The position numbers and the translations under genes were made by a program. The notes beneath the pieces are model-generated. The model was given only the letters and a program-made list of their open reading frames with translations. It did no database searches and was not told the DNA's origin. Positions 1-9,612 of a DNA stretch of 64,000 bases are shown here, one piece after another. The DNA is from Eudorina sp. 2006-703-Eu-15 (taxonomy: Eukaryota > Chlorophyta > Chlorophyceae > Chlamydomonadales > Volvocaceae): contig BDSI01000039.1 of NCBI GenBank assembly GCA_003117195.1, positions 502,001 through 566,000 on the forward strand, given 5' to 3'. Positions within the stretch are counted from its first letter, which is position 1. Each line of letters starts with the position of its first letter.

Positions 1-192
1 CTCACAAGAGTGGATGGGGCACGGGCGAACAGGAGATCGACCCACAGATGGTCCGCTGTAACACTCATTCACGGGCAAGTCGGTCAAGGCCTTCGGGGCC
101 ATGCGCTTGGGCGCTTGGAACTGCTCCTGAAAGCGGCGCACGCGAGCCCACCAGGGGATGTGTGGGGATCCCTGGGGATCCCGTCCGGTCAT

Positions 193-316
193 TGGGAGGC
201 CCCGGCGTCGGGAGGCCCCGGCGTCGGGAGGCCCCGGTGTCGGGAGGCCCCGGCGTCGGGAGGCCCCGGCGTCGGGAGGCCCCGGCGTCGGGAGGCCCCG
301 GCGTCGGGAGGCCCCG
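193..316. repeat. 16-bp GC-rich minisatellite
   Basis: About eight tandem copies of a 16-bp unit, GGCGTCGGGAGGCCCC, with one C/T variant (ggTgtc). The repeat keeps frames open on both strands and explains the apparent small ORFs there. Confidence 0.9.
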
Positions 317-1146
317 CACGTTTCACCATCGCCCGCAGCCTCATCCACCTTGGTCCCCCGTGTTTGCATGCAGTGACCTCGGCGAGCCAATCGCCTTGTG
401 GCCGGTGACGACGGGTGACGACGGGAGAGGGGGATGCCAGCGCCCTGCTCCCCCTGACAGTCAGTCCCGAGCCGCTGCCGCTGCCACTCAAGAAGCAGCC
501 GTACAGGTAGTTATAACGGTTGCAGTGGGTGCGCTATGTCGTGACATTGCCTGCTGCATCTTCCGAGAGGGTGCGGTGCATGGACACTGCGCTGCGCCCG
601 TTTCCGACAGTGGGACGTCTGGTGCCCGCTCCGTCCTAACTACTCGGGCTGAACCAGGACATACGAGCCCCACGGCCGGTGACGACTGCAGTTTTACGAT
701 AAAAGTGCTACTACCCCGCTCTTCGCACTTGCTAAGCACGAAGTGACCCCGTCAAAGCTACCGTACTCGCCAAGACAGCGACAGATCGACTACTATGAAT
801 TTTCAAACGCGATATTGTTTATACGGCCGCACCTGAACTTGAAGAAGGCCCTGCGGTTGGCAGATCCCCAAGCCATCCCAGCCCAACCACGTTTCCGCCG
901 TCGCATAAGATACCCACAAGGCAATTATAGGCGGCTGCACCGACACAAACAAACGGTTGTATATTGTCATTGGTGCGAGGGAGGTAGACCGGTCCCAGAG
1001 ACTGCACGAGCACGTAAGGAGACACCCTAACGAACATGGTCTAACATGCCTAAGCGGCCTCCGTATGCTAGTACCATCCAATCATGGTTACATACGAATT
1101 GCTGACCATGCCTAATGACATGACAGGGCTTTTCGCATGAAATAGG

Positions 1147-1216
1147 GTGAATTAGTGCGGCGGGGAATTAGCGCTAATTTGCACTAATTCGGGCCTGTAC
1201 GGCGGACCTAATTCAC
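1147..1216. repeat. Nested inverted repeats upstream of the DUF6729-like gene
   Basis: The 9-bp arm gtgaattag (1147-1155) is mirrored by ctaattcac (1208-1216). Inside lie further AATTAG/CTAATT copies, including attagcgctaat. The whole could fold as a cruciform or be a transposon end. I found no second copy in the window. Confidence 0.5.
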
Positions 1217-1359
1217 TGTACAGCGCTGAATTCCCGAGTACTGTGCGGTAAGTAGTAACCGGTCAGTAACAAACTGGTCTGCCTTTCTCTTTCTTGCTTA
1301 CATTCTAGAGCAATCATTTATTTGCAGTTTGACCATATGCTTGCACAAGCCGTGAGGAA

Positions 1360-3769
1360 ATGAGTAACAAAAACAGCCAAGCTAAAGCACCCATTGAATC
1401 AATAAACCTTACCTATTGGAGTTCCCTTAAAAAAAATAGTATTCAGTTCAAGTTTCAACACGGTAAAGTTTACCTCACACATGTCACTGGCGCGAAATGG
1501 TCCAAACAAGAGATCATTCTGGGGATGGGCCGCGCGTTGATCGACGCATCTGTAAAAGTCAGTTCAGTAGGCTTCGGCCGTATGGCCGATGAGTGCTGCA
1601 GCTATTGCTGCGACTCGGCTGCCTCGCCCTCGTCCGCGCGGGCGTCGCAACACCAGGGCACGCTGGTTAATGACTCCATAGTCTTCTTCGACCTAGACAA
1701 ATTTAGCGTAACGAAGGATACGCGGTCGACGTGTCCTCACTGCGTAAAAGGCAAGGTTAATCTCGACGGCTGGGCGCCCCCGAGACCGATGAGGGGTTTG
1801 AACGGCACGGTGTACGTGTTTTCCCGGCGCTATGAATGCAAAGGTGGGACATCCTGGTCGCTGGCATTGACAGGGTTTTGGGTGTCGTGGTAAGCTGTGG
1901 GGTTAAAGTTCTGCTCGGGGTTTTCCCATCCAGCACAGCGTGCCATGGACATTATGAGTGGACGCAGACGAATACCTAGGCAGGTAGATGGCGGCGATAA
2001 CGGCACTCACCTGTCTGGGTGCTCTGTGCAGGGAACCATGACTCGGGGGGCGACAAGTCCTTCCTGCTGACGGATCCGGAGGTTCTCGCGTCCTTGCCCA
2101 TCGAAGTCAGCAACAGCCTCGGCGGTATCCTGACTCACAAAGGCGGTATGACCACACCGCTGCTGGATTTGCTCATGGCGGGGATGCAGAAGGGCAGCAG
2201 CATATCCTCCATCGTGGCTACCCGGAACGAGATATCGCGCCAAGGATACCTTCAGCAGCAAGCCGAGTACTTAAGCTACGCGGCACGCGCCTACAAGGGC
2301 AGCGGTGGTAGCGGTGGGAGCGGCGGTGGAAGCGGTGGCAGCAGCGATGGCCAGCAGACTCTCAGGTCTGTGTGGAGAAAGCAGCAGGCAAGTGATGTGT
2401 TCTTTTTGTGGGGGAGGGGGGGTGCCACGGACTACGGCATGTACGACTATGCGGCGATGGGGGATGTCAACAGCCTGTGCAAGCAGCTGGGCATGGTCCT
2501 GCTGTACCCCGAGGCGGAATTAAAGCTGTCAAGCACCGCGGAGGAGATGCACTTTGATTGGCGGAAGGTCTTGCCTGGTACGTGATGAGACTGTACATAT
2601 CCATTTCCCCAAGAGACTTGCATTCTACAGTTTATAACCTACTTTTCTTTCCGTCTCTTGCAGCGACACCGCCCGCCGTAATCGGTGCGCCGGTCACACC
2701 GGAGGCGGTCGCCTGTGCTGGTCCGGTGTACGAGCTCATCACGGCCAAGACGTCGAGCACAGCGCGCCTGCTGCTTCAGCGATCTGATGTGCGCGAGTAG
2801 GTTCACTGAATCTCTTCCACATGAACCGTTGTTTGTTAGTCGGGGTAGGATGTTTTTGTTCCAGAATTCACCGTGGTGAACTTGACAGTTGCACTCATGT
2901 CGGTCGTCTTATCCGTGTACCTTGCTTGCAGAACTTTGCTCCCTCTCTGTGACACGGATCAAGTGAAGGCCGTGTTCCAGGCTATGGACCAACTTACAAA
3001 GCATGGCTGGTGGCTGAAAGAACCCCTGCAGAAGGACCTGCCCGAAGATTGCGAGCGCAGTATGTGTGGTTGCAGTCTTCGTGTAGTGAACGGCAGTTTA
3101 GCATGACAGCACCTTATCGATTACTGTTTCGCTTCTTGCAGGGAAGCAGATCACACGCCTCCCTCAGCAGCTCGTCGTCGGTGATCAGAGCCACGTATGG
3201 GCGGGCCTGGCCAGCGGCAATTTAACTGCTGCGGTCGCGGCATCATTGGGGCACCTTGCGGAGCAGCGCCCCGGCCTTGCTACCTCCAGCTCGCTGGGGT
3301 TCCCATGCTCTGACCCGCAGCAACGGGGCATCGGCCTGCCGCTGCGGGCCCTTGCCTCCCAGCAGCGGCAACCGGTCCAACAGCAGCAGCTGCGTGCAGC
3401 CCCAACACGGCCGCCACTGCCGCCGCAGCATCAGCAGCTGGACCCCGCGCGTGCAGCCTCCACTCTGGCAGGGCAACCGACGCAAGGGCAGCAGCTGTCG
3501 GGTGGCGCCCAGCAGCCCGCACCGGCCTACACAGACTTAACGTGGACGCTGCTGCCGCCGCAGCATCAGCAGCTGGACCCTGCGCGTGCAGCCTCCACTC
3601 TGGCAGGGCAACCGACGCAAGGGCAGTGGTTTCCAACTGCTGGGTGGGTAGGGGCAGGAACGTGATTAAGTATTGCAGAGCATGTAAACAGCACGGCATC
3701 GACACTCGGATAGCTGGACACAAGTGCCCCTACAAGGATGGGAACCAACCCGCTAAGAAGCAGAAGTAA
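1360..3769 (+). CDS. DUF6729-like zinc-binding protein, possibly transposon-derived
   Basis: Spliced model: 1360-1843, 2032-2577, 2664-2796, 2932-3059, 3142-3541, 3658-3769; phases agree and total 1803 nt (600 aa). The first two exons join a CPHC motif, a GW...RP segment, RRYEC and then HDSGGDKSF...DPEVLASLP...LTHKGGMT, an order I associate with DUF6729 proteins of algae and fungi. This suggests a Cys/His zinc site. A Gly/Ser linker follows (about residue 260), then a Gln/Ala/Pro-rich part. The C-terminus has a second putative zinc motif, YCRACKQHGIDTR..HKCPY. The last intron is uncertain: alternatives are 3542-3657, which removes one copy of a duplicated exon segment, or a 32-nt gap too short to be a normal intron. 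The molecular function is unknown. Such proteins often sit near mobile DNA, but no transposase is visible here. Confidence 0.75.
3411..3632 (+). repeat. In-frame duplicated 77-bp coding segment
   Basis: Two nearly identical copies of about 77 bp start near 3412 and 3547, offset by 135 bp (45 codons). They encode the same PPQHQQLDPARAASTLAGQP peptide. The second copy lies inside the proposed last intron of the DUF6729-like gene. Confidence 0.85.
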
Positions 3770-4276
3770 CACATACACACGCTCGGCTCAGGGGCTGAGG
3801 GCCTGAGGAATAGGTGACTTTCGGGGGCGAGCATTTAGTAGGCTTTATGGTGGATGGTCATGAGTGGCCGATCTGGTGCAGAAGGGACCTGATTTGGTGT
3901 ACAATACTGCGCGTGGTCCTGGGCATGACGTTTGCAGTATGGTGGTGAGTTGCGACACAGTAGTACGTAGTTGCTCGTGAGGTAGTGGTGCGTAGGAACG
4001 TGCACGGTAAGGATGATGTACGTTCATTTACTAAGAGATAACAGGGGGCCAGCCCGTAGCCGACTATGCAGAGAGGAAGACATCTTTGGACTGGTCTTGT
4101 CACCGGGGCGTGATCTATCTAGTTTGTTCGGGCTGCCTGCCCCTGGTGTATTTGGGGGGGACGTTGCTGGATTGGTGGTGTAAGGGTCGTTTGGCCAGCG
4201 GCTGACAATTGTTGTGATCCAGCGTGGGGCTGCCTTACTGCGCTTTTGCGGCACTGCAGCACCAACACGGGTTTGC

Positions 4277-4281
4277 TGTAA
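4277..4281 (+). other. Candidate TGTAA poly(A) signal
   Basis: A TGTAA pentamer about 510 bp behind the stop of the DUF6729-like gene. TGTAA is the usual poly(A) signal of volvocine algae. Its use here is inferred. Confidence 0.35.
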
Positions 4282-4807
4282 CAGTCCGTCTTGCAGGAAG
4301 AGAGCCAACCGCAGACCGCATCACATGAGGATTATACAGCAGGGTCCCGTACCGGAGTTGACATATCAAAGTAGCAGCTGTGGGAATGGCAGCGGCGTCA
4401 TTCCATGTCTAGGCAACACCACTTTGTGGGGTGCGCGATACATAAAGCAAATAGTTTATGCAGTGTGTCTGGAACTAGCGTCCGAACAACTCCAAGTGCG
4501 ATGGGGACGGGCACATGATCCATGGGGGCGGCACACACACAGTGATGCAAAGGCCTGACAACCCCGAAAAACGCACGGCCTTGGTTCCATACCGCGTTCA
4601 AGGCGAGCTAAGCACTATAACATGCGCATGCTGATACAGCTATGACCCCAGGCACTTTCGATTACAAGGCGGTTTTTTTACGTTGGTAGGGAAGCATAAG
4701 GCTGCTCATTCTAACAGCCCCAGTGGGGCCCAGACACATTACCCAACGGTGGCTCTCGCCGCTCTCCCCTGGTCTGCCCATCGTCATCTCCGTTGCTTGT
4801 GAGATCG

Positions 4808-5407
4808 CATGCCAGGGCCTGAGACCGCGTGCCAGGGCCTGAGACCGCGTGCCAGGGCCTGAGACCTCGTGTCAGGCCCTGGGGTGCGGTCTCAGGAGCT
4901 GACACGCGGTATTAGGCCGTGGCAGGGGGTCTCAGGCCCTGAGGTGCGGTCTCAGGAGCTGACACGCGGTATTAGGCCGTGGCAGGGGGTCTCAGGCCCT
5001 GAGGTGCGGTCTCAGGAGCTGACACGCGGTATTAGGCCGTGGCAGGGGGTCTCAGGCCCTGGGGTGCGGTCTCAGGAGCTGACACTCGGTAAGAGGCCGT
5101 GGCAGGGGGTCTCAGGCCCTGAGGTGCGGTCTCAGGAGCTGACACGCGGTATTAGGCCGTGGCAGGGGGTCTAAGGCCCTGGGGTGCGGTCTCAGGAGCT
5201 GACACTCGGTAAGAGGCCGTGGCAGGGGGTCTCAGGCCCTGAGGTGCGGTCTCAGGAGCTGACACGCGGTATTAGGCCGTGGCAGGGGGTCTCAGGCCCT
5301 GGGGTGCGGTCTCAGGAGCTGACACGCGGTATAAGGCCGTGGCAGGGGGTCTAAGGCCCTTGAGACCGCTTGCCAGGGCCTGAGACCGCTTGCCAGGGCC
5401 TGAGACC
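4808..5407. repeat. 60-bp satellite flanked by inverted 20-bp repeats
   Basis: Between about 4872 and 5360 lie eight copies of an exactly 60-bp unit without indels. Two variant types alternate irregularly (gaggtgcgg...acacgcggtattagg and ggggtgcgg...acactcggtaagagg). On each side are 20-bp direct repeats of tgccagggcctgagaccgcg (4808-4866 and 5361-5407), which are the reverse complement of the ggtctcaggccctg portion of the 60-bp unit. The array is therefore a large dyad. Its open frame (20-aa period) has no gene-like context. Confidence 0.9.
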
Positions 5408-6566
5408 ACGAACCCGTCACCGACAACGACTGCAACGACTGGCAACGCGTTTCGCACTGCATAGTTTCTGCCACAAACCACAAAAAACGACTGATCCATC
5501 ATTCATGTGGACGCTTCACATCGTTTTTCAGAAGTAAAGCTTTTGTGGGTTTTTATCCAAGCCCCGCTGACAGATGATAACATTTGACGAAGAGCATTGC
5601 GTTTCACTAATGTTGCTAATACCCGCTGTCAAAAGCAGCTAAGTTCTTGTATGTGGCGTTTCTCTTTCTCCCCTAAAGTCAAGATGTCTGTATTTTGGAT
5701 CCCGAATGGTCTATGCCTCCCCCTGGGCACCCTAATGATACAAAAGATCTCCGCGTGCACGTAATTTAACTCTGTTTTCAATGGTGACCTCGCGGTCGCC
5801 TACAACCTCTGTTTAGGCTCAATATATGCTATTTGGTTAGGCTGCAAGATTCAGTAATTAGAGTTAGAAGGATGAATTTGAGTATGAAAATGAAGGTTTC
5901 GGCGACTCAAATTCGTGAAATTTTCTAAAAAAAGTCCAGCGGCCTACGGCCGCTGTAATTCCTTCTATACAGCCACCCTATAGCAGTAATTACTGGAGAT
6001 ACAGCACCCTAGAATTTGCGCAAATTGCCAATAGGATGAAGATGCCCCTACTACGGGTCGTACGACAAACAACTACATACTTCATATGCTGTTTAATTCT
6101 TAGATTACAAAGCTTTGCGATTTGATATGTCCTTTCCATTTTCGCAGTACATGAATGCATGCTCAGGGAGAATGTGCTCGGCCAGGGTTATCTCCAGTGT
6201 TGCGTTTTTCTCGAGCGAATAATTATTTCTCATAAATAACATGTACTTCATTGGTTGGCGTCGTCAAAGCAGAAGGAGGAAACGCTTTTCGGCGTCATTG
6301 TACTGTGCAAGGTAACCTTTAACATAAGCACCAAGCCTGTAGCTGACAGTGGCACCATCAATTCAGTTAAATATGCTCTATCAGGTCGATATGATTGTGC
6401 TTTCGCACCGCAGTATAACGTACTGGGGTTGCAGTACTGTATTGCCGAAACACGCCTTTTTGCTGGCTCGTGCACGACAGGGCCTTCATTTGTCTTGCGA
6501 TGCACAACATTTTTTATCTTTCACTTTTGCCTTGAACCTCAGGACATTCCAGCTACTTCAGAGAAA

Positions 6567-9500
6567 ATGCTCAGGGCCCCGCTGCCACCGCCTGGTGCTC
6601 TGCACGGACAGCCAGCCCTTATGGGCGACCAGGAGTTGTTTTCCGAAGTGCTTAAGGTGAGGTCATCATGGTCTGACTGGATAGAAGCTGTACATGGTTG
6701 CGGACAAGGGAGCTCGGCCCACAGGCCTCACCATCGTCGCGGCGGCCATTTGAATATGTACATGCACACGCTGCGTTGCCACAATTCATCACATATGTGG
6801 CAAGGTTTCGACTAGTACAGCGCTCGCTGACGAATGGCGCGGCGTTGCCATCGCGCCTTGTAGAGTAAATTCCACATATCGCTGTCGCTGTCGAGGTTAC
6901 GTGCTTGGTTTGTGGCATCAAGCATATCCACTAGCCGCCGTTGGTGCACCGCTGGACTCAAGTTTTGTAAATATGTGCACAATCCTTGCCCTAACAGGTG
7001 CAAAACAAGATATTCTACCTTGATCTCAAACAGAATGGTCGCGGGAAGTACATCAAGATCGCCGAGAAGGGCAAGTCAAAGACGATAGTACTGCGGTGAA
7101 ACATCCCCGGGAAGGGGTTCGCGGAGTTCGCGGAATTCAATTATCTCTCGTTTGGCGGTATTAGCGGTAATTCAACATCGTATAATTTTGAAATGCAACA
7201 TATATTACTGGAACCTCTCTAGGCGTCGCTACCACTTTGCTGGGGCGATGCAGGGCGCGCTATGTATGTAGCTTTCGTTCGATCTAGTATGATTGAAGGC
7301 TGATCTGCGTTACAGCTAGCTCGAGCTTCCTCTGCTACAGCGCAGCGGCCTGTACGAAGGGTCGGCTTCACAACTAAAACATGTCTCGATCTTATTTCGG
7401 ACCAGCCGCCAGCACGGAGCTCTTTCGCGTCAGCACCTGCCCTTCGCGACACCGTTCTGGCGCCTAACCCTCCGACTTTCCTCCGCCTGTGGTGGCACAC
7501 GTCTCGGCTAACCGCGTCAGCACTCAAGCGGGGGTTGTGGGCCGGAGCAGTGCTAGTATTACGGTCGGGAGAGCCCTCTATGCTGAATTCTGCGCCAATG
7601 CGGTCACGTGGCCACCGCCGTACTGCATCCCGGTGCACCCGCACAAGCGACGTCTGCCGCCTGCTGCCCGTCGCGGCGCGTCTTGGCGCATAATCACATG
7701 CCCCGAAAACCTTGCTTTTATTGATCACACTCCGGGCAGATGCCCTTGCCTCGTCCCTCCCGCCCTCTGGGGCCCTGGACTCAGCCCCATGGACCCACTC
7801 CCTTGCCAGGGCTGTATCCCCATGTACCCTTCTTGCTCACTTGCCCCAACCACCACAACCAAACCAAGGTTACCCCGTCACCCTGACTGTTACGCCGTCC
7901 ATTGGAGACGCCCACAGCTCGCCACCTTGCCGTTCCACCCCGCTTCTCACCCTGGTCCTTACGCCGCCCTTGCACTGCCGCTGCCCGGCCCCGCCCGGCC
8001 CTCGTGTCGTGCGCCACTCCCGAATCGGGTCCCGCAGGCAAGTACCGCCCCAAGAGCAGCGTTGTAGTGCCGCTGTCTGGTCTTCACAGCTTCATCCAGC
8101 TGTTCGACTTCTACATGAACACCGATGGGTGGGTCAAGAGGGCGGGCGGGAGGAGGGGGGGAGGGAGAGTCGCCATGGCTGCGGACCAGGTCGGGGGAGT
8201 GGGAGTGGGACTGGAAGTGGGGTCAGTGGGGGCCAAAGAAGACGGAGCGGATCAGCTCGCTAGGTGGGAGGTGGGAGCTGAGGACGCGCTTCTGGTCAGT
8301 GCGCTTGTGCAGCTGCAGCAATCGGACATCCGCAGCGGTGAAGCCTCTGTCCTTCCTAGTGGCCCCGCGCTTGGTGTCCGCTGACGGGCTGACGGGTTGC
8401 GGCCACCATGCATGCGACAGGATGCGGTGGTAAACCCTAAACCCTAGAGCCGGACGGGGACCGGGTACGGCATTGTGATGGGGGCCGAGCTGCTTCCGCG
8501 GCCTCTTGTTCCGTCGTGTGTTGTCGCTGCTTTTGTCAGTGTGTCAACATCAGACGTCCTGCGCCTTGTGCCTCCCCTTGCGCCCCTCCTGGCTCTTGCG
8601 GCGCCCTTCCCGCCTCTTCGATCGACGTGCTGCAGGCCGGGGCCTCAGTCGCGGGACGTGGTGGTGGAGTCCAAGGTCTTCAACTTCAGCTGCGGCGAAA
8701 ACGACCGGGGGCGCTATCTGCGCATCTTCGAGAGCGGGGGCGGCTATCCCGCGGGTACGGTACTGAATCACCACGCGCCGTGTCGCTTGGGGTGTCTAGA
8801 CATATGTATTATTCGAATCGAACCGAAACGAACAAGCAGCCCAGTCTTTGACGCCAGACTGTGTCCTCTGGGCCCTCATATGACACCTCTGTTGGCCTCG
8901 CAGGCGGCTCTAGCCTCATGGTGCCCGCCGGCTGGGCCAACGCCAACATCCGCGCCTTCAGGGAAAGCTTCGAGAAGATCGCTAACTGGCTCAATCAGAC
9001 GGGACTGCCGGTGCGTGCTGAGATGCCCTGATGCACACCAGTGTGATGTGGCTGTTGCGGCGGACGCTGCCCGACCGCGACTGCCCGACTCAATCTTGCT
9101 GCTGCGGCGGCGGCGGTGACGGCCGGGGCCGGGTCCTGCCCGCCGGTGTAACGTTGTCAGGTCACTGCAGTAGGGCGGCTCTGTGCATAGACCTGATGAC
9201 TTTGTGACGGGAGGTTGGCGCTGAGCGCTGTCCATCGTCGTCGCCCTACCGATTTCCCACACCCCACTCACACCCGCCACCTGGGCCCCCGCTGCTGCTG
9301 CCCCTGCAGGCCATCGAGATGGCCAGCGGCCTGGCGCTCACCTCGAAACCCGACAGCGTCACCCTGGATGTGGGCAAGGAGGGCGGCCCCGTGCTGTCTG
9401 TGGGCTCCAAGCACTTCTTCTTCGACACGCGCATGAACGACCGCGGCCGCTACCTCAAAATCAAGGAGGTCAGCGGCAACATGAAGACGCTGCTGGTGGT

Positions 9501-9612
9501 GCCGGCGCACGCGGTCAGCAAGTTCCAAGAGGCCATCACGTTGGCGATGCTGGCGCAGCCTCGACCTGACCAGGACCTGGGTCAATCGGGGGCCGCCGTC
9601 GGCCAGGTCTGA
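6567..9612 (+). CDS. PURA: Pur-alpha-type single-stranded nucleic-acid-binding protein
   Basis: Exons 6567-6656, 6998-7070, 8038-8128, 8636-8754, 8904-9010, 9310-9612 give 783 nt (260 aa). Three PUR repeats are visible: KIFYLDLKQNGRGKYIKIAE...SSVVVPLSGL; KVFNFSCGENDRGRYLRIFE...LMVPAGWAN; and KHFFFDTRMNDRGRYLKIKE...LLVVPAHAV. Each has the (N/D)xRG(R/K)Y core of the PUR fold. Repeats 1 and 2 pair to bind purine-rich ssDNA or RNA, and repeat 3 mediates dimerisation in known family members. The protein probably acts in transcription or mRNA handling. Intron 2 (7071-8037) begins with GC, not GT. It is the only choice that keeps repeat 1 intact and in phase. The start is the first ATG ahead of repeat 1; an in-frame ATG at 6255 exists but is separated by non-PUR sequence. 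Confidence 0.95.
7071..8037 (+). other. GC-AG intron in the Pur gene
   Basis: The donor reads GAGAAGG|GCAAGT, which matches the extended consensus of GC donors. The acceptor is cccgcag at 8037. Splicing here gives ..AEKGKYRPKSS.., a continuous PUR repeat. The nearest GT donor at 7096 gives the wrong phase. Confidence 0.8.

Larger units (their letters stand above)
1..1359. other. Spacer upstream of the DUF6729-like gene
   Basis: I see no gene here. The open frames at the left end are created by the minisatellite at 193-316, and no frame gives a recognisable protein. The right part becomes AT-richer and carries nested AATTAG/CTAATT inverted repeats near 1147-1216, followed by a pyrimidine-rich stretch before the ATG at 1360. 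This interval may hold the promoter of the downstream gene. Confidence 0.5.
3770..6566. other. Spacer between the DUF6729-like and Pur genes
   Basis: Apart from the satellite at 4808-5407 I see no gene. The stretch 5500-6250 is distinctly AT-richer than most of the window and has no open frame of note. A frame running from 6255 into the first Pur exon contains an acceptor-like tract just before 6540, so the Pur transcript may have an upstream non-coding or coding exon here. Confidence 0.5.

Noticed and set aside
4869..5174. Open frame with a 20-aa repeat across the 60-bp satellite
   Set aside because: A unit of 60 bp is divisible by three, so any stop-free frame stays open. There is no splice or gene context.
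4808..5407. CRISPR-like array
   Set aside because: There are no unique spacers between repeats; the units are contiguous 60-mers in a eukaryotic genome.
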